From: Flavobacterium sp. UBA7680
GTDB lineage: Bacteria > Bacteroidota > Bacteroidia > Flavobacteriales > Flavobacteriaceae
Length of the DNA stretch: 64,000 bases
Direction of reading: 5' to 3'
Assembly (NCBI RefSeq): GCF_002482975.1
Contig: NZ_DLHA01000019.1
Coordinates: forward strand, 154,310-218,309
Shown: one piece after another, positions 14,207-23,388 of the stretch
Numbering within the stretch: position 1 is the first letter of the stretch
How the letters are laid out: every line of letters begins with the position of its first letter
The notes under the pieces: generated by a model
What the model saw: only the letters and a program-made list of their open reading frames with translations
What the model was told of the DNA's origin: nothing
Database searches by the model: none
Made by a program: the position numbers and the translations under genes

Positions 14207-16330
14207 TTATTTTTTAATAAATCGTTTTGTAACTTTTGTTCCGTCTTTTTCAAAAACAGCAAAATAAATTCCTGTTGCCAAGCCCGAAACATCGATACTA
14301 TTTTCTTTTACTATTTGCTGCGAAACCTGACTTCCGGTTTCTGAATAAACCTGAACTTTTATTCCTGCCATTTCAGAAGTAAAAAAGAGCGTATTTTTTA
14401 CCGGATTTGGATATACATTTAAAGTTTCAGCAGCATTTGGTGTAGGCTTCGAAATTTTGGCAGTTCCTAAAGTTGGGGTGAATTTTAGTAATTGCAGTTT
14501 CCAGCGTTGTGCATCGTTGTTGTTATCCGTCCACTGATGTACGTTTGTTCCCGGTTCTGCAAGATTATTTACTACGTCCAGACATAAATTCGTGTTTTTA
14601 TGGGTCAGTTTAAAATAACCGTCATTCATTAATTCTATTTTCCAACGCTGTGCATCGGTTCCCAGATCAGACCATTGCTGTACATTAGCTCCGGGCTGAC
14701 TGCTGTTGTTATCTACATCTAAAACCTGAGTTGTACCTCGATGCGTTAATTTATAAAAACCATCTGATTCTTTTGTAATTACCCAACGCTGTGCATCGGT
14801 TTCATTACTGGTGTATTGCTGCACATTTGCGCCTTGCTGTGTACTGCCATCGCTTACATCGAGGCTTTGGTTTGTTCCCTTGTGAATTAATCTGTAAACT
14901 CCGCCGGAAACAATTGGCACTTCAATTAAATCTAATTTCCATCTTTGGGCATCATTATTCGCGTTCAGGTTATCTGTCCATTGCTGTACATTGGCGCCAG
15001 ACTGGCTGCTGTTGTTATCAACATCCAGACATTGATTTGTTCCTTTGTGGGTTAACTTTGCATAACCATCAGACATTATTTCAATTTTCCAACGCTGTGC
15101 ATTATTGTTGCTGTCCAGCCATTGCTGTACGTTTGCGCCTTGTGCATTACTGTTATTATCAACATCCAAACACTGATTTGTCCCTTTGTGGGTTAATTTA
15201 TAAAATCCGTCTGCTTCGAGTGTTATCACCCAGCGTTGTGCATCATTACCATTGTCTGTACTTTGCTGCACGTTTGCTCCTGACTGACTGCTGTTATTAA
15301 CAACATCAAGACATTGATTAGTCCCTTTGTGGGTTAATTTATAAATTCCTCCCGAAACAATGCTTTGCGTTGGACAGGATTGATCCGGGATTCTTGGTGC
15401 CACACCGTAATTGGTCATGTTTACTGGTTCAATCAAATCATTAGAATTGAAATACATTCTGTCAATGGCAATTTTTCTATCTCCAGATGTGCCATTTTCG
15501 TAACGATGGTAAACCATGTAATATTCATCACAGTTTCCTATTTTGATTACACCATGATGACCCGGGCCTTTATCTTCTACATTAGAACTCAATACTTTTC
15601 CTCTATAAGTCCAGGGTCCCATTGGTGTATTTGAAGTAGAATACTGCACATTATAAGTATCATTAAACCAGGATCCATTGGAATACATCATATAATAAAT
15701 TCCTTTTCGTTTTACCATATAAGGACCTTCCGTATAATTTTGAGGTGTTATATCGGTTGGGCCTGTGGCTAATGAAACCATATCTGGATTTAATTTACGA
15801 ACAACCATTCGGCTTTTGCCTGATCCTCCGTAATAAATATAAGCCTGACCATCATCATCAACAAAAACATTGGCATCGATAATATCATCGGTATATGGAT
15901 CTGTTGCGATAAGCGGTGCGCCTATATCTGTAAAAGGGCCTATGGGTGTATTTCCTACTGCAAGGCCTATTTTGGTTTCCGCAGTATAATAAAAATAATA
16001 TTTGTTATTCCGAAAAACTACTGCGGGAGCCCAGCCGTTGTATTGCGCCCACGGACTATCCGGAAAGAGATCAAAAATAAGACCTTCGTCATGCCAGTTG
16101 GTCAAATCTGTTGAAGAATACGCATGAAATTGTGTACCATAAATCGCAGTAGTATAGATATAATATTTATTGTTGAAGTAATGAATTTCGGGATCGGCTC
16201 CTGTAAACAAGGGATTGCCGCTTGTTTGTGCCTGAACGGTATTGGCTAAACTTATAAATATTAAAAATAATGTAAAACGCAGTCTTACGGTATCCATAAA
16301 ACAGAAACTATTTATTTTAAATTGTATCAT
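14207..16330 (-). CDS. GH43 hydrolase with two ricin-type lectin domains and a T9SS tail
   Basis: 707 aa; translation probably starts at Met12 (16297), which gives a clean signal peptide ending VQAQ. The GH43 five-bladed propeller spans about 40-320 with base Asp46 (GADPEIHY), Asp152 (IIDANVFVDDDG) and acid Glu201 (TEGPYMV). Six repeats of about 46 aa follow (YKLTHKGTNQCLDV...DAQRWKI), that is, two complete beta-trefoils. The C-terminus (NVYPNPVKNTLFF...GIYFAVFEKDGTKVTKRFIKK) is a type A sorting domain for the type IX secretion system, so the enzyme is exported to or beyond the cell surface. Likely alpha-L-arabinofuranosidase or beta-xylosidase; linkage not certain. Confidence 0.9.
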   Translation of the reverse strand: MIQFKINSFCFMDTVRLRFTLFLIFISLANTVQAQTSGNPLFTGADPEIHYFNNKYYIYTTAIYGTQFHAYSSTDLTNWHDEGLIFDLFPDSPWAQYNGWAPAVVFRNNKYYFYYTAETKIGLAVGNTPIGPFTDIGAPLIATDPYTDDIIDANVFVDDDGQAYIYYGGSGKSRMVVRKLNPDMVSLATGPTDITPQNYTEGPYMVKRKGIYYMMYSNGSWFNDTYNVQYSTSNTPMGPWTYRGKVLSSNVEDKGPGHHGVIKIGNCDEYYMVYHRYENGTSGDRKIAIDRMYFNSNDLIEPVNMTNYGVAPRIPDQSCPTQSIVSGGIYKLTHKGTNQCLDVVNNSSQSGANVQQSTDNGNDAQRWVITLEADGFYKLTHKGTNQCLDVDNNSNAQGANVQQWLDSNNNAQRWKIEIMSDGYAKLTHKGTNQCLDVDNNSSQSGANVQQWTDNLNANNDAQRWKLDLIEVPIVSGGVYRLIHKGTNQSLDVSDGSTQQGANVQQYTSNETDAQRWVITKESDGFYKLTHRGTTQVLDVDNNSSQPGANVQQWSDLGTDAQRWKIELMNDGYFKLTHKNTNLCLDVVNNLAEPGTNVHQWTDNNNDAQRWKLQLLKFTPTLGTAKISKPTPNAAETLNVYPNPVKNTLFFTSEMAGIKVQVYSETGSQVSQQIVKENSIDVSGLATGIYFAVFEKDGTKVTKRFIKK

Positions 16331-16446
16331 AACTTGTTTTTTTATAAGAATTACTACTAACTTCTTCGTTTTCCGTTTAACGGAAATCTAAAAAGCATGC
16401 CTTATTTAGTTCTTGAAAAAAGTTAAAAAAAGAATCCAAAACTCTC

Positions 16447-16463
16447 CAGTCCAATATGGACTG
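16447..16463 (-). terminator. intercistronic hairpin after susE of locus 1
   Basis: CAGTCC (16447-16452) and GGACTG (16458-16463) with a 5-nt loop, 50 nt after the SusE-like stop codon. On the minus strand GAGAGTTTT follows, with a longer T run about 20 nt further. Probably partial termination or an mRNA end-stabilising stem between the susCDE part and the enzyme genes. Confidence 0.4.
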
Positions 16464-16512
16464 AAAAGCCTTGTCTTCTCCAACTTAACTATCTAATTTT
16501 TATGCCATCGTA

Positions 16513-17676
16513 TTATAGTTTTTTCAATAGAATAGTCATTTTTGCCGGATTTATAGTAAGTTCATATTGTCCTGCGCTTTCAATAATCCATTTATTATCC
16601 GGTGATCCATTTGGCATCAACATCACAGTTGGATTATCAGATGCTTCTCCTTTTATCACCGTTCCATTTGCTGGAGGCATTAAAAATCTGCCGCCCCAGT
16701 TACCCAAATCTAAAGCAAGTTTAAATTCTCCGGCATCAAATTGTCCTTTATAGGTAAATACTTCAGGGTTTTGAGGATCCCAATTCATTGGTTTTGCTTT
16801 TCCAATATCCCAGCCAATACCCGTTATGGCGTTTCCAACCATATAAACATTTTCATAAGGCACATATCCAAAGGCATAGGTTCCCTGATCAATATCCAAA
16901 TAGAAAGAATGACGACCTGCCTGAGTTACTTTAAAGACATTATCATTGTTTCTTGGCTCGGTTTCGTTGTACACAATTTTGTTTCCGGCTATAGGATCAT
17001 AAGATGGTAATTCGCTGCCTGGTTTTTCAATCACTTTGAATGAACCTACTGAAAAATCTCCTATGAAATTGTAAATGGTTCTTTCTGTTTTTTCCGGTAA
17101 AATTTTACCTGCGCTGTAATCCCAGCCGCCGCTTATGGCATCTCCAACCATAAATAATGGCAATGGTCCCGGACTGTAACTGGTTACGGCAAAACTTGAG
17201 GTAGATACTTCCGGCAGCTGATATTGTGCTGAATTATCGACTCTCGCAATAATCTGCACTTCAAGATTGGTAATAACTCCGCCCGGACGTTTAAAGTTTT
17301 TGAGCAATAAAGCATTTAACTGCCCTACGGTATAGGATTTTGTAAAAACGCCTGCCGGAATTTCTTCCGTAATTGTTGTACTTGTTCCGGGTGCTGCACC
17401 TTCTCCAAAATTATTTCCTGCAATATCCATACGGAAAAAATACGTCAGGCTGGTTCCGGCTCCTCTGTCATTTCCTTGTGTCCAGGTAAATGTTATAGCA
17501 TTTGCCGCTTCATTATCTTTCGTCAATACAATTTCTTTGCTCGAAAGTGTTATAGTCAAAGGATTGGCAAAATTAGGCTGCTTAAGCCAATCCTGATTTT
17601 CAAGTCCGCTGTCTTCACAGGAGACAAAAACCAAACTCATTATTATAAATGAGATAATATTTTTTATATTTTTCAT
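16513..17676 (-). CDS. SusE/SusF-like surface glycan-binding lipoprotein
   Basis: 387 aa. Lipoprotein signal with the lipidated Cys20 followed by acidic residues (CEDSG), which fits surface export in Bacteroidota. The N-terminal SusE domain (about 25-165: NPLTITLSSKEIVLTKDNEA...TYFFRMDIAGNNFG) is followed by two starch-binding-like beta domains that both begin with a FMVGDAISGGWD / YMVGNAITGIGWD motif (about 173 and 278). It should bind the target oligosaccharide at the outer surface next to SusC/SusD. It lies 16 bp after susD and is cotranscribed. Specificity cannot be read from the sequence. Confidence 0.85.
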   Translation of the reverse strand: MKNIKNIISFIIMSLVFVSCEDSGLENQDWLKQPNFANPLTITLSSKEIVLTKDNEAANAITFTWTQGNDRGAGTSLTYFFRMDIAGNNFGEGAAPGTSTTITEEIPAGVFTKSYTVGQLNALLLKNFKRPGGVITNLEVQIIARVDNSAQYQLPEVSTSSFAVTSYSPGPLPLFMVGDAISGGWDYSAGKILPEKTERTIYNFIGDFSVGSFKVIEKPGSELPSYDPIAGNKIVYNETEPRNNDNVFKVTQAGRHSFYLDIDQGTYAFGYVPYENVYMVGNAITGIGWDIGKAKPMNWDPQNPEVFTYKGQFDAGEFKLALDLGNWGGRFLMPPANGTVIKGEASDNPTVMLMPNGSPDNKWIIESAGQYELTINPAKMTILLKKL

Positions 17677-17692
17677 TTGCTTTGATTTTTAG

Positions 17693-19585
17693 TTATTTGT
17701 CCCAGAAAGGAGCCTGAATTAAATTAGGGTTCTTTTCGATTTCTGCTAAGTATATCGGGAACCAATAGAAAGATTTTCTGTATACTCTCGTTTGATACGC
17801 CGTTCTTTTATAGAATTCAGATGCATCTTTACCATTAAAATTCATTCCGTAGAATTGCCCATTCAAAACCGTTTCTGCCAGTTTCCATCTTCTTAAATCA
17901 TCGTAGCGAATTCCTTCTGTACAAAGCTCCACTCTGCGTTCCATTCTGATAATTTTTCTAATACTTTCCTGATCGCTGTTTACATGAATATTGTCAACAT
18001 CTGTTCCGCCAGTTGTATAGGTTCTTACTCCGGCTCTTGTTCTAATTTTATTTAGGTAAAGCAAGATTTCCGGATTTCCGGGATCAGACTCGTTAAGGGC
18101 TTCTGCATAATTTAAATAAGCTTCGCCTAAGCGATATAAAATTCCGTGACGAGGGGCAAAATAACCAATAGTAGGATTTCTTGTTGGGTCTGTTCTTTTT
18201 CTGGCTAAATATCCATTTTGTGGGGCATCATGAGTATTGTTATTGTCTTTTTTACCGTTAAAAAATTCCAGTTTTCTCCCTTTATCTTTTCCGGCATTAT
18301 CACCGTCTGTATACCATGCACCGTCAAAATTTACAGCTAGATAAAATCTTGGCTCACGATTGCAGTACATATTATAAGTCCCTGCAAGTGTTACAAGTCC
18401 CGGGCTTTTTACTTCATTAAATTTGGTTACTCCGTTTGACCAATATCCATCCTGAGAAGAAAAACCAGTTTCAACATATCCGGAATTAGAATCTGTTATA
18501 GGCAATCCATTTGCGGTAAAGAAAGCATCTACTAATGATTGAGTTACGCCATATCCTCCTGCTCCACCTGCTCCGCCCGGTGCGGTATGTCTGTCATATT
18601 CTTTAGAATCAACATTTACACGGGCAAAAAGTACTTCACTATTTCCTTTGCTTGCTTCTATAAGATGAAGGTTTTGACAAGATAAAAAGGGATCAATTTT
18701 TCCGGCTGAGTTAGTTTCTATATATAACTTATGTCCGGCTGCTTCTGCACTTAGAATTAAATCTTTACTCGCATCTGCGGCAACTTTCCACTTGTTGGCA
18801 TCATAAGTAGAGTTGAATAATGCTTTTCCATCTTTAGTAACATGATTTGCATATTCTGAATTTCCATTAACAAGCGGACTTGCGGCAAAAAGCAGCATTC
18901 TGGCTCTTACGGCTTTACACATAATTGATGTAGCGCGTCCAAATTTTCTTCCGTCTGAATAATTTGCTGGTAAAATTGTTTCAACTTCTTTCAGTTCTTT
19001 ATTAATCCAGGCTACAATATCATCATACGGGGTTTGTCCTACTTGTAGGTCTGAAAGGTTATAATTTACAGGTGTAATTTCATCCGGACTAAAAGGAATT
19101 GGGCCATACGTATTGATCAATAACGAATAATAATAGGCTTTTAAAAAACGACATTCAGCAATCATTAAACGAACTTCATCTTCATTTAGATTTTGTTCCG
19201 GTAATGGTTTAATGTTTTGTATCAGAATGTTACATTCTCTAATTCTTTGCGGAAGGTTGTTCCAATATCCTGGACTCCATTGTGAACCTACAGACCAGTC
19301 TCCTAAAATAAAAGGAATTACCTGCCAGTCGTATTGACGCCATCTTTCTGAAGGTGTCATATCATCTCCTAAAATTTCCCATCCCAAACTGCGGGTATAT
19401 CCCCACGTAGGATCTGGAATTCTGGAATAACAGCCTGCCAGCCAGTTTTCTGTTTTTGTTTTACTCTCAAAAACACCATCCAAAGTAAGTTCGGTATCGC
19501 TTTCTTTGTCCAGATAATCAGAACAGGATGACGATAATAATAATCCTAGAAAAAGGAAAATCGATCTAATGTATATATTTTTCAT
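17693..19585 (-). CDS. SusD/RagB family nutrient-binding outer membrane lipoprotein
   Basis: 630 aa, lipidated at Cys21 (LLSSSC). SusD family features: the N-terminal SDYLDKESDTELTLDGVF, the TPR-like helical core (RIRECNILIQNI, AECRFLKAYYYSLLINTYGPIPF), and the C-terminal RXXTREYNFEW-like block (NKIRTRAGVRTY, ...IRMERRVELCTEGIRYDDLRRWKLAE). It forms a lid on the SusC transporter and captures the oligosaccharide outside the outer membrane. It follows susC by 17 bp and precedes the SusE-like gene by 16 bp. At 630 aa it is longer than many SusD proteins. Confidence 0.95.
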   Translation of the reverse strand: MKNIYIRSIFLFLGLLLSSSCSDYLDKESDTELTLDGVFESKTKTENWLAGCYSRIPDPTWGYTRSLGWEILGDDMTPSERWRQYDWQVIPFILGDWSVGSQWSPGYWNNLPQRIRECNILIQNIKPLPEQNLNEDEVRLMIAECRFLKAYYYSLLINTYGPIPFSPDEITPVNYNLSDLQVGQTPYDDIVAWINKELKEVETILPANYSDGRKFGRATSIMCKAVRARMLLFAASPLVNGNSEYANHVTKDGKALFNSTYDANKWKVAADASKDLILSAEAAGHKLYIETNSAGKIDPFLSCQNLHLIEASKGNSEVLFARVNVDSKEYDRHTAPGGAGGAGGYGVTQSLVDAFFTANGLPITDSNSGYVETGFSSQDGYWSNGVTKFNEVKSPGLVTLAGTYNMYCNREPRFYLAVNFDGAWYTDGDNAGKDKGRKLEFFNGKKDNNNTHDAPQNGYLARKRTDPTRNPTIGYFAPRHGILYRLGEAYLNYAEALNESDPGNPEILLYLNKIRTRAGVRTYTTGGTDVDNIHVNSDQESIRKIIRMERRVELCTEGIRYDDLRRWKLAETVLNGQFYGMNFNGKDASEFYKRTAYQTRVYRKSFYWFPIYLAEIEKNPNLIQAPFWDK

Positions 19586-19602
19586 TTTAATTTCTTTTTA
19601 AA

Positions 19603-22600
19603 TTATAGTCCGATTGATAAACCAAAAAGGACAGATTTTGTTGATGGATATTTCAAACCATTTCCTGTATCCAATTCGGGATCCCATAGTTTAAAATTAG
19701 AAGCGTACCATAAATTATTTCCGCTGATGTAGATTCTTAATCCCTGCAGATAGAATTTTTCAATTAGTTTTTTATCTAATGTATATCCAACTTCCATCGT
19801 TTTTAAACGGCCAAAACTCATGTCTTTTTTCCACCATGTTGAAGCAACTGAATTGTTTACGTTAGGGCCGTAACTTAATCTTGGCCAAAACACATCCTGA
19901 CTTGGATTTTCTTCTGTCCAGCGATCGTTGTAATTAGAATAAATATTTCCTAAAGTTCCTGTTCCGCTTCCCGGAATAAAGTTTGCTCCGCCAATGATTC
20001 GCTCCGATTTGGCTACACCCTGAAAGAAAAAACTAAAATCGAATTGTTTGTATTTTAAATTGTTTCCAAAACCATACACAATTTGAGGATCAGTTGTTCC
20101 GCCAATAAAACCTTCGTCTAAACCACTAATGATTCCGTCACCGTTTCTGTCTTCATATTTAATATCACCCGGACGTAACGCTGTACCAAATGTTGGAATT
20201 GGCAGTCCCGGTGCTAAAACTCCCGGTGATGTAAAATCTTCATTCGTATATAATCCGGTTGCGGTATAACCGTATAAAGTATTATTTTGAATTCCTGTTC
20301 CAGAACGGTAAGTTCCTTTTACAGCTTCGGCTTCGTCTCTTTCTGTTACTTTGTTTTCAACAAAAGTGAAGTTCGCACGCCAGCTCATAAAGAAATCCGG
20401 AGTTACCTGTTTATTGATATTAAGACCAATCTCGATACCTTTATTTTCCATTTTTCCGAAATTGGCCCAAGGCGCATTGATAAATCCTGCCTGAGTTGGA
20501 ACTGTATTTCTTTCTACAAAAATGTCTTTCCTTTTTTCCTGAAATATATCTACTGTTAAGTCCATCATATTCAGTATTCCTAACTCGATACCAATATCAG
20601 CTTTTGCTACTTTTTCCCAAGTCAAATCGTTTACTCCAATCTGGCCTTCTTCAATTCCTTCAAATTTTACTCCCTGTCCTGTACCAAACCAGTAATCAGA
20701 ATTGTTATTATCGCTGATTGTAGTCAAGTAAGCAAACCTTCTGTTGGCTCCAATATTATCATTTCCAACTAATCCGTAAGAACCACGAAGTTTGATTTTA
20801 TTAAAAATATCTTTTACAGGTTCCATAAATTTTTCTTCAGATGCAATCCAGCCTAAAGCTACAGAAGGGAAAAATCCGTATCGGTTTCCTTTTGCAAAAT
20901 TTTCTGATCCGTTGTAACCAAAGTTAAATTCCCCAATATATTTTCTATCAAAAGTATACGAAGTTCTTCCTGCTAATCCCTGATGTTTAAAAGCCTGAGG
21001 CGCAGTTCCGTCGTTATAACTATCTTGGTTGTATAATAAAAGTCCGCTTAAATCATGTTTACCGAAAGTGCGGTTGTACGTTGTATTCGCTTCCAGATAA
21101 ACACGTCTGTTACCAAACTCAGCCGATCTTTCATAACCAAGATATTCCTGTCCATACGCCTGAACCGTTCCGTGAATCAAACTTCCGTCAAGATCTCTTT
21201 GAGTTGCCACGTTATAATAATCCGGTGATTTACCACGTGTAATTCTGTTTTCTGAGTAAGAGTCAAACGAATAAGTAAATTTTGCTTTTAAACCCGGCGT
21301 AATTGCTTTAAAATCCTGCTCTAACGATACTAAACTTTCGATCTTACTTCCGCCTTGTCTGTAATATCCTTGCTGCGTGCTCATCGCCCACGGATTTTCA
21401 CGGGCAAAAACTCTCGGAATAGTTCCATCTGAGTAAATAGCAGGATGAACAAACGGTGTTGTTTCAAAAGCCGTGTTGAATAACGCATCTGTACTGCTGT
21501 TTCCTTTTTGAAGGTTTTGCAGAAATCCTCCAATATTTACTCTTAATAAAGTTGTTTTAGATACGTTTACGTCGACATTGGTACGAACGTTTGCTCTGTT
21601 TAAATTTGTTTCAGAATCGTAGGTTTGTTTTGGATCTGCGGCAAGGATTCCTTTTTCGCTATAATAAGAAGCGGTTAAGGCATATCTTAAAATTTCTGAT
21701 CCTCCGGCAACATTTAAATTTGATCTTGATGTAAAAGCATAATCTTTAGTTATGGCATCAACCCAGTTTACATCTGGATATAGATCCGGATCATATTTGC
21801 TTTCTGTTTTTGAAATACGATCTTCAGAAAACAAAACTGGTTTGCCCTGTTCTACTGCCAGTTCATTTAAAAGTCGCATATAAGGACCTGCTTTAATGAA
21901 CTCCGGTAATTTTGTAGGTTCCTGAATCGAATATTCTGTTCTTACCTGAATTCTTGGCGCACCGACAAAACCTCTTTTGGTATTGATCAAAATAACTCCG
22001 TTTGCTCCTCTCACTCCGTATACAGCACTTGCGGCCGCATCTTTTAAAACAGAGAAAGATTCTATTTCTGAAGGGTCAAGATCGTTAAGGTTTCGCTCAA
22101 TTCCGTCTACTAATACAAGCGGATTAGTTCCTCCTTTAAAAGTAGAGATTCCACGAATCTTAATATCGGATTGATCATAACCCGGTTCTCCAGAACGCTG
22201 TACGGCCATAATTCCCGTAATCTGACCTGCAAGGTTGTTTCCTAATGTACGTGCCGTTCCTACTTGTAATAACGAAGGTTTTATAGTTCCAATCGCTCCT
22301 ACTACCGAGGCTTTTTTCTGAGTTCCGTAACCTACAACTACAACGGCCTGAAGATCGCTGGTTTCGTCTACCATGGTTACGGTTATTGTTTTGGCATTAT
22401 TCAAAGGTTTTTCGACCTCTTTCATTCCAATAAATCTAAATACAAGTATCGCTTGCGGAGAAGATACTGTAATGGTAAAAGTTCCGTCAAAATCTGCCGT
22501 GACTGCATTCTTAGTACCTTTTTCAATCACGGTTGCACTGGGCAACGATAATCCTTTTGAATCAATTACTTTTCCGGTAATTTTTACGGGGTTTTGAGAA

Positions 22601-22743
22601 TTATCATTTTGTGCATAACTGGTCTCTGCAAAGAGGGCCAGGAACAATAAAAAAATCAATCCGGCACTGCTAAACTTTATTCTACCCGGGGTAAAAAAGC
22701 TTAAAAGATTGGATGACATTTTCCAAGTCGTTTTAATTTCCAT
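19603..22743 (-). CDS. SusC/RagA family TonB-dependent transporter, locus 1
   Basis: 1046 aa. Signal segment near 22-44, then a carboxypeptidase-D-like regulatory domain (VKITGKVIDSKGLSLPSATV), the SusC box LQAVVVVGYGTQKKASVVGAI, the plug domain (GVRGANGVILINTKRG) and a C-terminal barrel ending in aromatic/hydrophobic strands (SVLFGLSIGL). It imports oligosaccharides through the outer membrane using TonB energy, as the partner of the SusD that follows. The upstream region carries the 83-bp block shared with 28081-28163, the likely hybrid-regulator target. The leader contains the TTCGATAAAACTAAC motif also found before the second susC. Confidence 0.95.
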   Translation of the reverse strand: MEIKTTWKMSSNLLSFFTPGRIKFSSAGLIFLLFLALFAETSYAQNDNSQNPVKITGKVIDSKGLSLPSATVIEKGTKNAVTADFDGTFTITVSSPQAILVFRFIGMKEVEKPLNNAKTITVTMVDETSDLQAVVVVGYGTQKKASVVGAIGTIKPSLLQVGTARTLGNNLAGQITGIMAVQRSGEPGYDQSDIKIRGISTFKGGTNPLVLVDGIERNLNDLDPSEIESFSVLKDAAASAVYGVRGANGVILINTKRGFVGAPRIQVRTEYSIQEPTKLPEFIKAGPYMRLLNELAVEQGKPVLFSEDRISKTESKYDPDLYPDVNWVDAITKDYAFTSRSNLNVAGGSEILRYALTASYYSEKGILAADPKQTYDSETNLNRANVRTNVDVNVSKTTLLRVNIGGFLQNLQKGNSSTDALFNTAFETTPFVHPAIYSDGTIPRVFARENPWAMSTQQGYYRQGGSKIESLVSLEQDFKAITPGLKAKFTYSFDSYSENRITRGKSPDYYNVATQRDLDGSLIHGTVQAYGQEYLGYERSAEFGNRRVYLEANTTYNRTFGKHDLSGLLLYNQDSYNDGTAPQAFKHQGLAGRTSYTFDRKYIGEFNFGYNGSENFAKGNRYGFFPSVALGWIASEEKFMEPVKDIFNKIKLRGSYGLVGNDNIGANRRFAYLTTISDNNNSDYWFGTGQGVKFEGIEEGQIGVNDLTWEKVAKADIGIELGILNMMDLTVDIFQEKRKDIFVERNTVPTQAGFINAPWANFGKMENKGIEIGLNINKQVTPDFFMSWRANFTFVENKVTERDEAEAVKGTYRSGTGIQNNTLYGYTATGLYTNEDFTSPGVLAPGLPIPTFGTALRPGDIKYEDRNGDGIISGLDEGFIGGTTDPQIVYGFGNNLKYKQFDFSFFFQGVAKSERIIGGANFIPGSGTGTLGNIYSNYNDRWTEENPSQDVFWPRLSYGPNVNNSVASTWWKKDMSFGRLKTMEVGYTLDKKLIEKFYLQGLRIYISGNNLWYASNFKLWDPELDTGNGLKYPSTKSVLFGLSIGL

Positions 22744-22946
22744 TTGGTTAATTTTTTGGTTGGTTAAAAGTTAGTTTTATCGAATTAAAAATTCATTCTA
22801 AGGATTTTTTTGAAGCACGTCTAAAAAAATAAGATTAATCTTGTAAATACAAATAATAGATTATACCTTCTTATTTTTTAATACATGATAAAATATCACA
22901 TACTTTTTTATTGATACTTCAATTTATCTCTTAAAAATTTCATTTT

Positions 22947-23029
22947 AATTTTTGACCAAATTAGCGCATTGGTAACATTATTTTAATCCCATTTCGTGTC
23001 ATAATTGTGTTCAAATGATTCACGAGGCC
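22947..23029 (-). promoter_or_regulatory. susC locus 1 promoter with candidate hybrid-regulator operator
   Basis: Aligns without gaps to 28081-28163 (66 of 83 bases by hand). The dyad at 22990-23017 has CATTT/AAATG ends around a CATAATTGTG core. On the minus strand the shared TAATTTGGTCAAAAATT end looks like a -7 region (TAnTTTG, one base shorter than consensus) about 200 nt before the susC start. The operator role is inferred from its presence at two targets beside the hybrid regulator gene. Confidence 0.55.
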
Positions 23030-23071
23030 TTGAAAACACTGAAATGTAAGTTTTGGAGTGGTAATTTCTAG

Positions 23072-23101
23072 TTATGAATTATGAGTTATGAATTATGAGT
23101 T
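23072..23101. repeat. left arm of a TATGAGT/ACTCATA inverted repeat
   Basis: TTATGAATTATGAG repeated twice; it is the inverse of the ACTCATA array at 23271-23319, so the region can form a long hairpin. Short variants lie between the arms. Confidence 0.6.
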
Positions 23102-23270
23102 GGAAATACAGTTAAAAATGATGAATTGTGAATTAGAAGTTATGAGTTGTAAAGTGTGAAATATGGAATGTGGAATGGATAATCTTTTTGAAAATAGTAA
23201 TTATGGATATTGAATAAATACAACCCAAACTCATAACATATATATCAAAACTCATAATTCATAATTCAAA

Positions 23271-23319
23271 ACTCATAACTCATAACTCATAACTCATAAC
23301 TCATAACTCATAACTCATA
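23271..23319. repeat. tandem repeat, seven exact copies of ACTCATA
   Basis: Seven head-to-tail 7-bp units without a mismatch, preceded by degenerate CTCATAATTC units from about 23231. A simple-sequence tract prone to copy-number change, lying between the GH43 terminator and the susC promoter block. Confidence 0.9.
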
Positions 23320-23337
23320 ATTCAAAATTCAAAAAAA

Positions 23338-23363
23338 AAAATAACGCATCACTGCGTTATTTT
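23338..23363 (-). terminator. terminator of the 23389-24372 GH43 gene
   Basis: AAAATAACGCA (23338-23348) and TGCGTTATTTT (23353-23363): an 11-bp stem with a TCAC loop, running into a T stretch on the minus strand 26 nt after the GH43 stop. Confidence 0.85.
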
Positions 23364-23388
23364 TACGTTCTACAACTATCACTAAAAA

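Larger units (their letters stand above)
22744..23388. other. regulatory and repeat-rich intergenic region before susC of locus 1
   Basis: 645 bp without a gene. It holds the susC leader motif (22771-22788), the 83-bp promoter/activator block (22947-23029), a large inverted repeat built of TATGAGT / ACTCATA units (23072-23101 against 23251-23319) and the terminator of the upstream GH43 gene (23338-23363). Confidence 0.7.

Noticed and set aside
14791..15300. 169-codon plus-strand ORF antisense to the GH43 lectin repeats
   Set aside because: Its repeated His/Cys/Tyr pattern is just the reverse reading of the six ricin repeats.
23231..23319. ACTCATA array as a CRISPR
   Set aside because: Units are 7 bp without unique spacers; this is a simple tandem repeat.
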